Shown here piece after piece: positions 22,534-30,382 of a DNA stretch of 41,444 nucleotides. Each line of letters starts with the position of its first letter. Positions within the stretch are counted from its first letter, which is position 1. The position numbers were made by a program, and so were the translations under genes. This DNA comes from an uncultured Verrucomicrobiota bacterium (GTDB lineage Bacteria; Verrucomicrobiota; Verrucomicrobiia; Verrucomicrobiales; Verrucomicrobiaceae), in NCBI GenBank assembly GCA_903854655.1, contig CAINXC010000520.1, positions 1 through 41,444 on the forward strand, in the 5' to 3' direction. The notes beneath the pieces are model-generated. The model did not search any database and was not told the origin of the DNA. It saw nothing but the letters and a program-made list of their open reading frames with translations.

Positions 22534-23683
22534 AGAACCTCCCCATGAAATCCAGGATGGTCTGCCGCAGTTCGTCGCCGTTTTCGATGGGTTCATCATA
22601 ACGTTTGATCACCTTGCCGCCGGGGGCGACCAGGAGGGTGAAGGGAATGGGGCCTTTCCAGGCGGGGTCCAGCGCTTTGATCAGTTCATCGCTGTCGGCG
22701 CTGCCGAAGATGTAGCTGTTGGTCTTGCGGCCCTCGGCGGCGATGGAGGGCTTCAGCTTGTCCGGGATCAGCGCGTGCTTCTTTTCCAGGAAGGCCTTCA
22801 CCTTGGCCTCGGTCTTCGGGTCATCGAGGCTGATGTTGATGAACTCGAAGTTGCGCAGGCCGAACTTGCGAGAGGTCTTCACCAGTTCCGGGAACTCGCC
22901 CACGCATGGCCCGCACCAAGTGGCCCAGACGTTGAACATGCGCACCTTGTTCGTGTCGTTCTTGCGCAGCTTCGCCACGCCTGCGGCGTCGATGATCTCG
23001 ACATCCACCGTGCCTTTATCCCACTTCTCATCGTCCTTCGCGACGAGATCATGTTTGCTCATCCACTTGGTGGAGCAGCCGTGCACCTTGGTCTCGGTGA
23101 CGGCCACTTCTTTGCCTGCGAGCACGGCGTCGATGGCGTTGCGCGCATCGCGGGATTTCACCGTGGCCTCATCCGCATAGCGCGAGTCATCGAGGCGGCC
23201 CTGGTAGCGAAGCTTGCGCTCCTTGTCGAAGACGAACACATGCGGCGTGGCGAGGCAGCCGTAGGCATGGGCCGTGGCCTGGGTGTCGCCATCGTAGAGG
23301 TAGGGGAAATTGAAGCTCTGCTCCTTGGCGTAGAGCTTCATTTCATCAAGGCTGTCGTTGTATTTCGAGTAGCCCAGCTCATCCATGCGCAGGCCCTCGG
23401 GATTGTTGGGGTTGATCGCCACCAGCTTGAAGCTTTTGCCCTTCATGTCCTCCACCAGCTTCTTCACCCGCCCCTCGCTGGCGTGCGAATCCGGGCAGTG
23501 ATTGCTGAGCCAGACGATCACCAGCACATCGCTGCCGGCATACTCCTTGAGCGCGTGCTTGTGACCGTCGATGCCTGGGAGGTTGAAGTCGGGCGCGGCG
23601 GCGCCCATTTTCAGCGGGGTGACGGTTTCGGCCCGCAGGCCGAGGGTTAAGACAGCAATGAGGCAAGGAATGAGTTTGTTCAT
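22511..23683 (-). CDS. Secreted double-thioredoxin-fold protein (AhpC/TSA-like plus TlpA-like)
   Basis: A 390-residue protein with a signal peptide (~1-18) and two thioredoxin-fold domains. Domain 1 (~25-185) looks like a redoxin (GAAAPDFNLPGIDG, then VIVWLSNHCPDSHA), where the active site is C-P-D-S, a single cysteine. Domain 2 (~225-385) is TlpA/ResA-like with W-C-G-P-C in FNVWATWCGPCVGEFP and the cis-Pro region GPIPFTLLVAPGG. The first domain may act as a peroxiredoxin-like or regulatory unit and the second as a periplasmic thiol reductase. Its start overlaps the DUF2007 gene by ATGA, and its end overlaps the TPR gene. Confidence 0.85.
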   Translation of the reverse strand: MNKLIPCLIAVLTLGLRAETVTPLKMGAAAPDFNLPGIDGHKHALKEYAGSDVLVIVWLSNHCPDSHASEGRVKKLVEDMKGKSFKLVAINPNNPEGLRMDELGYSKYNDSLDEMKLYAKEQSFNFPYLYDGDTQATAHAYGCLATPHVFVFDKERKLRYQGRLDDSRYADEATVKSRDARNAIDAVLAGKEVAVTETKVHGCSTKWMSKHDLVAKDDEKWDKGTVDVEIIDAAGVAKLRKNDTNKVRMFNVWATWCGPCVGEFPELVKTSRKFGLRNFEFINISLDDPKTEAKVKAFLEKKHALIPDKLKPSIAAEGRKTNSYIFGSADSDELIKALDPAWKGPIPFTLLVAPGGKVIKRYDEPIENGDELRQTILDFMGRFYVPEAGQ

Positions 23684-24000
23684 GCGAGGAGGGCTTCAGG
23701 CTTCACTGTTTCGCAGTTCCAGCAGGAGTCGAACGATGCGGGAACAGGTTCTTTGCATTGCGGACAGATCCAGTCGGCTCCCACAACGGCTGGCGCATTG
23801 AAATGTTTCGCGATCAGGGTGATTGCCTCGTCATAGCGATCATCGTCAAGGATGCACACCGCCGGGTAAAGGGACGGGATGATCGCCTCCCCGCCTGATG
23901 CCTTTTCATTGCGGATGAAGGCGTTGAAGCCCGCTTCCCTGAGGATGCCGCAATAGAGCCCCACACGCCCGGAATCTTGACTGGTGAACACTTCGCGCAT
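23680..24000 (-). CDS. DUF2007-like protein with C-terminal zinc ribbon
   Basis: A 106-residue cytosolic protein. Residues ~1-68 match the DUF2007 outline (MREVFTSQDSGRVGLYCGILREAGFNAFIRNE..., VCILDDDRYDEAITLI), a small GlnB-like fold predicted to be a signalling domain. Residues ~78-97 hold C-x2-C...C-x2-C (WICPQCKEPVPASFDSCWNC), a zinc ribbon. It is the first gene of a three-gene unit with the double-thioredoxin and TPR genes. The zinc ribbon suggests nucleic-acid or protein binding; the function is unknown. Confidence 0.8.
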   Translation of the reverse strand: MREVFTSQDSGRVGLYCGILREAGFNAFIRNEKASGGEAIIPSLYPAVCILDDDRYDEAITLIAKHFNAPAVVGADWICPQCKEPVPASFDSCWNCETVKPEALLA

Positions 24001-24018
24001 GGGACCGTCGTTTTAGGG

Positions 24019-24366
24019 TTACACTTCAAACTCGTCCGCCGGGTCAAAGGGCGGCATCGGCACGTTGATGATACGCAGGTTGCCCACGGCGCGATGCACG
24101 CAACCGGGCTTGATCATCACGCTGGTCATGGGCTTCAAGGGAATGCGCTCGCCGTCCGCCTCCAGATACCCCTCGCCTTCCAGCACGATGTAGATCTCGG
24201 TCATCGTCTTGTGGTAGTGCGCCCGGCTGTCGGCGGAGATCTCGGTCAGATGCACCGTGGCCAGGGTGTTGCCCGGCTCGGCAAAGGCCCGGCGCGCCTG
24301 GCCGCAGGGGCAGGGCACGGGCGTGATCTCATCCAGTTGGGCGACCGAGAAACGTTTGGGGGGCAT
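24019..24366 (-). CDS. Cupin-domain protein
   Basis: A 115-residue single-cupin protein. The first cupin motif reads SRAHYHKTMTEIYIVLEGEGYL (~46-67), giving H50, H52 and E57 as metal ligands. The second is VMIKPGCVHRAVG with the fourth His (~92). Small cupins of this size are sugar isomerases, dioxygenases or ligand sensors; nothing here decides. An extra upstream C-P-C (PCPCGQ) at residue ~18 is unusual and might bind metal. Start ATG 24366-24364 is taken because the upstream in-frame stretch is the TTTTCCG repeat. The stop is 18 bp before the DUF2007 gene. Confidence 0.82.
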   Translation of the reverse strand: MPPKRFSVAQLDEITPVPCPCGQARRAFAEPGNTLATVHLTEISADSRAHYHKTMTEIYIVLEGEGYLEADGERIPLKPMTSVMIKPGCVHRAVGNLRIINVPMPPFDPADEFEV

Positions 24367-24416
24367 TTCGCTGATGTTGGGGGTAAGGAGCCAGGGTTTC
24401 AAGACCAGTGTGGGCA

Positions 24417-24480
24417 CGTTTCCCGTTTTCGGTTTTCCGTTTTGGAAGCCGGACCACGGAAAACGGGCAACGGAAAACGC
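24417..24480. repeat. TTTTCCG-type repeat, copy 1
   Basis: Upstream of ylbF-like gene: imperfect CGTTTTCCG words, then GGAAGCCGG, then the opposite-strand version ACGGAAAACG twice. The layout and the central G-AAG-CCGG core recur at 24960-25023, so both sides of the YlbF gene carry this element. Confidence 0.75.
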
Positions 24481-24544
24481 CCGCCCCAAATATTTTCCAC
24501 AAATCAGAGGCGGGCCGCGCTGATCCGCCTATTTTCGGCGGCCT

Positions 24545-24955
24545 ATGACCACCCTCGCCGTGTCCTCCATTGAAGAAAAGATCCAGGAACTGTGCGCCGC
24601 CATCGTCGCTGACGATGAGGTGCAGGAAGCCCGTGCCCATGCCGAGGCCTTCCTGGCCGATGAAAAGGCGGTGGACATCTACCGCCAGGTGGCCCGCGCC
24701 GGCCGTGAGCTGGAGCAGAAGCAGCAGCGCGGCATGGAGCTGAGCGACGACGAGATCGAAGCCTTCAACGTCCTGCAGGAAAAAGCCGAGACCCATCCGG
24801 CCATCCAGTCTTTCCAGACCGCCCAGCAGACTTTGCAGGACGTGGCCGAACTGATCCAGGCCTACGTCTCCAAGACCCTGGAAAAAGGCCGCGTGCCCAC
24901 GGAAGAGGAAGTCTTCCCCAAGGGCGGTTGCGGCGAAGGCTGCGGCTGTCACTAA
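24545..24955 (+). CDS. YlbF/YmcA-family protein with Cys-rich tail
   Basis: A 136-residue all-helical protein of the YlbF/YmcA family. The helices EEKIQELCAAIVADDEVQEAR, ADEKAVDIYRQVARAG and the second helical pair PAIQSFQTAQQTLQDVAELIQ match. In Bacillus the YlbF-YmcA-YaaT complex affects mRNA processing and carries Fe-S clusters. Here a C-terminal GCGEGCGCH (~127-135) offers three cysteines and a His, a plausible metal or Fe-S site. Bounded on both sides by the TTTTCCG repeat. The start at 24545 is 3 bases after the repeat-derived region ends; no clear Shine-Dalgarno. Confidence 0.85.
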   Translation: MTTLAVSSIEEKIQELCAAIVADDEVQEARAHAEAFLADEKAVDIYRQVARAGRELEQKQQRGMELSDDEIEAFNVLQEKAETHPAIQSFQTAQQTLQDVAELIQAYVSKTLEKGRVPTEEEVFPKGGCGEGCGCH

Positions 24956-24959
24956 AACT

Positions 24960-25023
24960 CGTTTTCCGTTGTCCGTTTCCCGTTTTCCGTCACTGAAGGC
25001 CGGTCTCCGATCCACGGAAAACG
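24960..25023. repeat. TTTTCCG-type repeat, copy 2
   Basis: Three to four CGTTTTCCG/CGTTTCCCG words (24960-24990) followed by GAAGGCCGG and CCACGGAAAACG on the other side. It ends 4 bp before the trmO ATG, so the element forms the entire 5' leader of trmO. Confidence 0.75.
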
Positions 25024-25027
25024 TCAT

Positions 25028-25693
25028 ATGGATTTCCACCTCCGGCCTGTCGCCACGCTGCGCACCTGCTACCCGCAGAAGTTTGGCGTGCCCCGGCAGT
25101 CCGGTCTGGTGCCTTCGGCCTGGGGCGAGGTGGTGTTCGTGCCTGAGTACCGGCGCGCCGAGGCCGTGCGCGGGATAGAGGGCTTCTCGCATCTGTGGCT
25201 GATCACCGTGTTCCACGAGGTCGCGGAGAGCGAGGTGGGCCTCACCGTGCGCCCGCCGCGCCTGGGCGGCAACGAGCGTCGGGGCGTGTTCGCCACGCGC
25301 TCCCCCTTCCGGCCCAACCGCCTGGCCCTTTCTGTGGTGAAACTGGAGCGCGTGGACGCCGAGGAGCCCCGCCTTTACATCAGCGGCGTGGACCTGGTGG
25401 ACGGCACGCCGGTGCTGGACATCAAGCCCTACATCCCCTACGCCGACGCCCCGGCGCAGGCCACCGGCGGCTTTGCCGGGGCTGCTCCCGAGGCCATTCC
25501 GGTGCTATGGGACGTGGCGGCCGGGGTGCCGGAGAGTGACCGCCTGATCATTGAGCAATCCATCGCCTTGCAGCCCCAGCCCGCCTATCAGGCCGAACCC
25601 GGGCGCGTGTACGGCGCGCAATTCGGAGGCTGGAACGTGCGCTGGACCCTGGTCGAGGGGGCCGCCCGCATCCAGGAATGCCGGCGCCAGTGA
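25028..25693 (+). CDS. trmO: tRNA (N6-threonylcarbamoyl-A37)-N6-methyltransferase TrmO
   Basis: A 221-residue TsaA/TrmO protein, which methylates t6A37 of threonine tRNA using SAM. The SAM-binding barrel shows the family signatures: FGVPRQSGLVP (~18-28), EGFSHLWLITVFHE (~51-64), RPPRLGGNERRGVFATRSPFRPN (~75-98), and the ISGVDLVDGTPVLDIKPYIPYAD block (~118-140). The C-terminal substrate-binding part (to residue ~210) has the YG.FGGWNVRW-type end. Preceded immediately by a repeat-derived leader, which may affect its expression. The ATG at 25028 puts the first strand at the usual distance. Confidence 0.92.
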   Translation: MDFHLRPVATLRTCYPQKFGVPRQSGLVPSAWGEVVFVPEYRRAEAVRGIEGFSHLWLITVFHEVAESEVGLTVRPPRLGGNERRGVFATRSPFRPNRLALSVVKLERVDAEEPRLYISGVDLVDGTPVLDIKPYIPYADAPAQATGGFAGAAPEAIPVLWDVAAGVPESDRLIIEQSIALQPQPAYQAEPGRVYGAQFGGWNVRWTLVEGAARIQECRRQ

Positions 25694-25778
25694 AGATACT
25701 TCGACACACAGGAAAATCCATTTGCCCCCCCGTGGGCACCCGGGCTAATTAGCGTCCCTCCTTTCCCACAACTTTGCC

Positions 25779-27323
25779 ATGCTTGAATTTTTCCGTCGCC
25801 ACCGTGGAGCCTTCCTGATCACCATCACCGTGGTCATCATTCTTTCGTTCTCTGTCTGGGGGGGCTGGAGGAGGTCAGGCATGGCCGGAAGCCGCAGCGC
25901 CGACGACACCGCCTTCACCATCTACGGCAAGGACTACTCCCACATCGAGCTTGGGCGGCTGGAGAGCTATCAGCGCCTCGGCTACATGCTGCAGATGTAC
26001 GAGCTGGCCTTCGGCCTCGCCTCCGCCTCCGAGCAGTTGAAATCTCTCGACAGCCGCGGCGCCAACTACGACTTCGTGGGCAACCTGCTGGTGCTGCGCC
26101 AGAAGGCCGTGGAATACGGCGTGGCCGCCTCCGATGCCGAGGCCACCAAGAAGCTGCAATCCCTGGGGCCGCTCCAGAAGGACGGCAAGTTCGACGAAGC
26201 CACCGCCGCCGGAGTCGAGAAGAACCTGGGCATGTACGGCTTCACCGCCGATGACATGCTGCAAATCGCCAAGGACCAGATCGCCTACGAGAAGCTGCAG
26301 GAGATCGTGGGCTCCAACTACTCCCCCTCCCAGCTGGCCGTCGCCAAGACCTATGCGAACGACCAGCAGACCATCAATGCCTCCACCATCCTGTTCGCGC
26401 TGGATGAGTTCAAGAAGAAGGCCGAAGTGAAGGACGACGAGATCGCCAAGTACTACGGCCAGAAGAAGGACACCTACAAGACCCCGGAGAAGCGCGCCGC
26501 CGTCTATGTGCTGTTCGAAAAGCCCAAGGCTGACGACAAGAAGAAGCCCGAGGAGAATGCCAAGGCGGAGGCCGACCTCGAAAAGGTGGCCGGTGATTTC
26601 GACGCCGAGTTCGTCAAGCCAGGCGCCGACATCAACGCCCTGGTCGCCAAGTTCAAGAAGGACAAGCCCGACTTGAAGCTGGAAACCCTGCCCCTGTTCG
26701 AACGCAGCACCCCGCCCGCGCAGATCAAGGAAGACAGCAAGGTGGTGGATGAAATCTTCCGCAGCGCCCTGAAGGCCGGCAGCAACAGCGACCACGTGGA
26801 GGGCGCGAAGGGCTACTACTTCTGCAAGGTGACCCAGGTGGAGGAGCCCAAGCAGCAGGAACTCAAGGACGTGAAGGACAAGATCAAGGAAATCCTGGTG
26901 ACCCAAAAAGCCCAGGAAGCCATGACCAAGGCCGCCAACGACGCCCGCACCGCCATCAATGACGGGCTCAAGGCCGGCAAAAAGCTGGACGACGTGCTGA
27001 AGGACAAGGGCCTGAAGGCCGAGGCCCTGCCAGAGTTCACCGCCAAGAACCCGCCGCCCAACAACCCCCAGGGCCAGGCCATTGCCAAGGCCGCCAGCGA
27101 AACCCCTGCGGGCAGCGTGGCCAAGAACAAGGACGCCATCTCCAGCGACAAGGGCGAACTCCTCGTGATCGTCACCGCCAAGGAACTGCGCAAGCGCGAT
27201 GACTCCGCCACGCTGAAGACTGGCGAAGAAAACAGCCTCGCCAGCCGCGCCCGCAGCGATTTGTTCCACTCCTGGTTCGGCGCCCTGCGCACGGCGGCCA
27301 ACATGCACGTTTCGATGAAGTGA
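25779..27323 (+). CDS. PpiD/SurA-like periplasmic chaperone/peptidyl-prolyl isomerase
   Basis: A 514-residue protein. One N-terminal membrane anchor (~10-30, FLITITVVIILSFSVWGGW) precedes a SurA_N_3-type helical chaperone region (~45-215), as in PpiD. Around residues 230-340, KTPEKRAAVYVLFEKP introduces a parvulin-like domain that is degenerate. A C-terminal charged helical tail ends at residue ~500. Anchored in the inner membrane with its bulk in the periplasm, it likely assists folding of exported proteins. A C/T-rich leader and no clear Shine-Dalgarno precede the ATG at 25779. The downstream TPR gene begins 16 bp after the stop. Confidence 0.8.
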   Translation: MLEFFRRHRGAFLITITVVIILSFSVWGGWRRSGMAGSRSADDTAFTIYGKDYSHIELGRLESYQRLGYMLQMYELAFGLASASEQLKSLDSRGANYDFVGNLLVLRQKAVEYGVAASDAEATKKLQSLGPLQKDGKFDEATAAGVEKNLGMYGFTADDMLQIAKDQIAYEKLQEIVGSNYSPSQLAVAKTYANDQQTINASTILFALDEFKKKAEVKDDEIAKYYGQKKDTYKTPEKRAAVYVLFEKPKADDKKKPEENAKAEADLEKVAGDFDAEFVKPGADINALVAKFKKDKPDLKLETLPLFERSTPPAQIKEDSKVVDEIFRSALKAGSNSDHVEGAKGYYFCKVTQVEEPKQQELKDVKDKIKEILVTQKAQEAMTKAANDARTAINDGLKAGKKLDDVLKDKGLKAEALPEFTAKNPPPNNPQGQAIAKAASETPAGSVAKNKDAISSDKGELLVIVTAKELRKRDDSATLKTGEENSLASRARSDLFHSWFGALRTAANMHVSMK

Positions 27324-27339
27324 CCCGCCTCCCCTCCCC

Positions 27340-27684
27340 ATGAGCGAAGGCAATGCATCGGTCGAGGATCTCTTCGACGAGGCCAGCGGTCATGTGGCAC
27401 TGGGCGAACTTGAGGAAGCCGTGGCGCTGTACCGGCGCTGCGTGGCGATCGACCCGCAGTTTGCCGACGGCTGGCACGCCCTGGGCATGGCGCTGCTGAA
27501 GACTGACAACGTCAAGGAAGCCATCGGTGCTGGTCTCATGGCCACCACGCTCAGACCCAATGACCTGCTCGCCTGGACCGCCCTTTCGCAAATGTACGTG
27601 AAGGCCGGCCAGATCGGCGAAGCCGAGGACGCCAAGGGCAAGGCGCGCATCCTGTCCCTGGGCGGCAAGATCGTTCGGGAGTGA
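27340..27684 (+). CDS. Small TPR-repeat protein
   Basis: A 114-residue cytosolic protein made of about three tetratricopeptide repeats: LFDEASGHVALGELEEAVALYRR (~10-32), GWHALGMALLKTDNVKEAIGAG (~44-65) and AWTALSQMYVKAGQIGEAEDAKGKA (~78-102). The 16-bp gap to the chaperone gene suggests cotranscription. Probably an adaptor; partner unknown. Confidence 0.85.
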   Translation: MSEGNASVEDLFDEASGHVALGELEEAVALYRRCVAIDPQFADGWHALGMALLKTDNVKEAIGAGLMATTLRPNDLLAWTALSQMYVKAGQIGEAEDAKGKARILSLGGKIVRE

Positions 27685-27700
27685 GATTGCCGGCAGTTGA

Positions 27701-27736
27701 GTCAGCAAAGAGTTGATCCCCTGGCTCTTTGCTGAC
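27701..27736. repeat. 12-bp inverted repeat upstream of the PepSY gene
   Basis: GTCAGCAAAGAG (27701-27712) and its exact complement (27725-27736), loop 12 bases, 13 bp before the PepSY ATG. Could be a hairpin in the 5' leader or an operator; not a terminator. Confidence 0.75.
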
Positions 27737-27749
27737 AGGATCGCGGGAC

Positions 27750-28832
27750 ATGAACCTGCGCCGCCTGCTCCTGAAGCTTCACCTCATCATTGGCCTCGTC
27801 GCCGCCGTCAACCTGCTGCTGCTCGGCGCGACAGGGGCGGTGATGGTGTTTGAAACCGAGATCGACCACGCGCTCAACGCCAGTCTCTGGCGTGTGCAGC
27901 CCCAGGGCGCGCGGCTGGGCGTGGCGGAGCTTGTCAGCCGGGTGGAGAAGAACAACGACGGCGCGCAGGTCACCTTCCTGCACTTCTCGGAGGATGACAC
28001 CACCGCCACCACCGTGGGACTGCGAAAAACGGGCGGCAAGGGCGGCAGCATCAACGTCAGCCCCTTCACCGGCGAGCTGGTGGGCTCGTTGGCGGGGGCG
28101 AACGGCCTCATGTCCAAGGTGCACCAGTTTCACACCAATCTGCTGCTGGGCGCCAACGGCAAGCTCATCACCGGAGCCGGCGCCCTGCTCCTGGTCGTGC
28201 TGGCGCTCTCCGGCCTGGTGCTGTGGTGGCCGCGCAAGATCTGGAAGCTGGACGACCTGACATCCGGCAGAAAGGTGAACTTCGACCTGCACAGCGCTAT
28301 CGGCTTCTGGTCCTCCGTTTTCATGCTCATGTTCGGCCTCACCGGCCTGGTGATTCACTGGGACGAAGAGGCCACTCAGCTCGTGGGAAGCCTCACCGGC
28401 GCGCCCGTGGCCCAGCTCGCGCCCAAGATCACTCCCGCCGCGCCCGGCGCCACACCCGTGACGGCCGCAACCGCCTTCAACGCCGCGATGCAGGCCGTGC
28501 CAGGGGCGCAGGTGATCTTCATGATGGACCTCGCCAGCCTCACGAAGCCCGTCCGTATCGCCATGCACTTCCCTGAGGACCGCACGCCCGGCGGTCGCAC
28601 CATTGTCCTTGTCCACCCCACCACCGGCGAAGTCCTCCAGGTGCGCAACTCGCGCACCGCCCCGCCCGCCTACCGCTGGGTCAAGCTGTGGAACCGGCAG
28701 TTCCACACCGGCGATGAGCTGGGCCTCACCAGCCGCATCCTCACCAGCCTCGCCAGCGCCTCCCTGCCCCTGCTCGCCATCACCGGCCCCCTGATCTGGT
28801 GGGGCCGCAAACGGCGCAGGCGGACCGTCTAA
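27750..28832 (+). CDS. PepSY-associated transmembrane protein
   Basis: A 360-residue inner-membrane protein of the PepSY_TM type. Four hydrophobic segments are visible: ~8-30 (LIIGLVAAVNLLLLGATGAVMVF), ~138-160 (GAGALLLVVLALSGLVLWWP), ~183-205 (GFWSSVFMLMFGLTGLVIHW) and ~325-345. PepSY domains lie between (LRKTGGKGGSINVSPFTGELVG; GRTIVLVHPTTGEVLQVR). Family members often accompany iron-siderophore or copper uptake, or act as flavocytochrome-like reductases. No TonB receptor is adjacent. ATG 27750 is preferred to an in-frame ATG 21 bp upstream. The GIY-YIG gene starts 4 bp after the stop. Confidence 0.83.
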   Translation: MNLRRLLLKLHLIIGLVAAVNLLLLGATGAVMVFETEIDHALNASLWRVQPQGARLGVAELVSRVEKNNDGAQVTFLHFSEDDTTATTVGLRKTGGKGGSINVSPFTGELVGSLAGANGLMSKVHQFHTNLLLGANGKLITGAGALLLVVLALSGLVLWWPRKIWKLDDLTSGRKVNFDLHSAIGFWSSVFMLMFGLTGLVIHWDEEATQLVGSLTGAPVAQLAPKITPAAPGATPVTAATAFNAAMQAVPGAQVIFMMDLASLTKPVRIAMHFPEDRTPGGRTIVLVHPTTGEVLQVRNSRTAPPAYRWVKLWNRQFHTGDELGLTSRILTSLASASLPLLAITGPLIWWGRKRRRRTV

Positions 28833-28836
28833 ACCC

Positions 28837-29139
28837 ATGCCCGAAAAGCCCGCCAAAGCCTGGATGCTCTACGCGCTGAGGTGCAAGGACAACTCCCTCT
28901 ATTGCGGCATCACCAACGACCTCGCCCGGCGCATCGCCCAGCACAACGCCGGCAAAGGAGCCCGCTACACCCGTGGCAGAGGCCCGGTCGTCCTGGTCAA
29001 ATCCTGGCCCGCCGTCAGCCACTCCGCCGCGCTGAAGGGCGAACGAGCCTTCAAGGCGCTTGCCAAGGAGGACAAGGAGAAGAAAACCCGCAGCCGCTCC
29101 CGCAAAGACCTCGTTTCGATCCTGCTCAAGGGCGGGTAA
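28837..29139 (+). CDS. GIY-YIG nuclease-domain protein
   Basis: A 100-residue stand-alone GIY-YIG domain. The motifs are M-L-Y-A-L-R-C with L-Y-C-G-I-T-N (the GIY and YIG equivalents, ~10-26), then LARRIAQHNAGKGARYTRGRGP (~28-50) with the catalytic Arg, and the EERAFK-like ALKGERAFKALAK (~67-79) supplying the metal-binding Glu. Such UPF0213-like proteins are common; the cellular target is unknown. Four bases after the PepSY gene. Confidence 0.9.
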   Translation: MPEKPAKAWMLYALRCKDNSLYCGITNDLARRIAQHNAGKGARYTRGRGPVVLVKSWPAVSHSAALKGERAFKALAKEDKEKKTRSRSRKDLVSILLKGG

Positions 29140-29269
29140 TGCAGCCCAAACAACGGGATGCCCGCCCTGGGGATGGACCCTGAACGGGAAGCACCAACCC
29201 GCCTCCCTGCCAGTGCCCCCGACTTTCCAGCCTCGTTGGTGAAGTGGATGCCAGGAAGATACAAAGGGA

Positions 29270-29297
29270 TTGTCAAAAATGAAACAAACTTTATACT
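29270..29297 (+). promoter_or_regulatory. Near-consensus sigma-70 promoter for the sensor operon
   Basis: TTGTCA (29270-29275, 5 of 6) and TATACT (29292-29297, 5 of 6) are separated by 16 bases in an AT-rich stretch. The predicted start near 29304 leaves a ~119-nt leader before the binding-protein ATG. A good Shine-Dalgarno (GAGAAGGA) lies just ahead of that ATG. Confidence 0.6.
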
Positions 29298-29422
29298 AAG
29301 TTGCGAATACCGAACTGGTCATTCTCACTCCCGTCACTCCAAAAAAGCACCTTTGGCATAACGCCACTCAGCTAATAACCTAAATTAAAGATTCACTATT
29401 TTAGAAAGCTCAGAGAAGGATA

Positions 29423-30382
29423 ATGCTCACGCGCAAACCGATGTTAACCGACTCGTCCACCGCCGAGCTCCTGCCCATGGCCGCCATCGGCGTCCATGCC
29501 GCCGTCCAGCATTGCACCCGTGGGAAACCAACGCGGAAACGCCGTGTCCAACTGTTTGTTGCCGCCTTCGCACTGCTGAACCTTCTCACAGTCCCTTCAA
29601 CCTTAGGCGAAGAAAAGCTTGTGGTGCTGGCCGAGGACGACGCAGCGCCCTGGTCTTTCAAAGACGGGACCGGCTACGCAAACGATCTGGTCAAGGCGGC
29701 TTTTGCCGCCGCCGGGGTGGCGGTTGAGCTGGAGGTGGTTCCCTATCAGCGCGGCAAGCAGATGGTGATCAAAGGAACCGGGGTGGCATGTTTCAGCATG
29801 TCATGGCTGCCCGAGTATGATGGCAAGGTTGTCTTCTCCGACAAACCGCTCTTCACCTGTTATGCCGACTATTTTCAAAGCATTGACAAGCCATTGGCGG
29901 CCAAAAGCCAGGAGGACATTGCCGCAAAGATCGTTGTTGGCGTCGTTGTCGGCTACGAGTATCCGCCGGCGCTGACCAGTCTGCGCGACAAAGGCGTCGT
30001 TCTCCTCGAAGAATCGCCATCCGAAGTGTTGAATTTGATGAAACTCGCGGCAGGCCGCATTGATGCGGCTTTGACAAACACCAACAAGATCAAGCCAGCG
30101 GAGTTTCTGGCCTCCAAGGCAAAAGTTACGGGCAGGGTGGAAAAGGCCTTCCGATGTGGTGAGTTGAATTCGTTCATCGGCTTCAGCCGGGCCCACCCCC
30201 GGGGGGCGTGGGCGCAGGGCAAATTCAATGAAGGCTGGCAGGTGATCGAAAAGAACGGGACGCTTCGCAAGATCGAGGAGTCGTGGATTGCGAAGATGGA
30301 CATGGAACCTTCGGCCTCGCCCCGGACGAAGGAGCTCCAGGACCCGCCTCCAGGCAGCCGGCATGCAAACCGCAATGACTGA
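29423..30382 (+). CDS. Periplasmic substrate-binding protein, SBP_bac_3-like
   Basis: A 319-residue protein. A ~35-residue N-terminal stretch precedes a hydrophobic segment (~43-60, VQLFVAAFALLNLLTVPS), probably a long signal peptide or an anchor. Then KLVVLAEDDAAPWSFKDGTGYANDLVKAAF (~65-94) is the start of the SBP family 3 fold, and VPYQRGKQMVIKGTGVACFS (~105-124) fits it. The gene has AGAAGGA upstream of ATG 29423, and its 3' end overlaps the histidine-kinase start by 8 bp, so it likely presents a ligand to that kinase. Its G+C is lower than most neighbours. The tail after ~300 is probably disordered. Confidence 0.82.
   Translation: MLTRKPMLTDSSTAELLPMAAIGVHAAVQHCTRGKPTRKRRVQLFVAAFALLNLLTVPSTLGEEKLVVLAEDDAAPWSFKDGTGYANDLVKAAFAAAGVAVELEVVPYQRGKQMVIKGTGVACFSMSWLPEYDGKVVFSDKPLFTCYADYFQSIDKPLAAKSQEDIAAKIVVGVVVGYEYPPALTSLRDKGVVLLEESPSEVLNLMKLAAGRIDAALTNTNKIKPAEFLASKAKVTGRVEKAFRCGELNSFIGFSRAHPRGAWAQGKFNEGWQVIEKNGTLRKIEESWIAKMDMEPSASPRTKELQDPPPGSRHANRND

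Noticed and set aside
27701..27736. Rho-independent terminator after the TPR gene
   Set aside because: The stem is perfect but no T-run follows; recorded as an inverted repeat instead.
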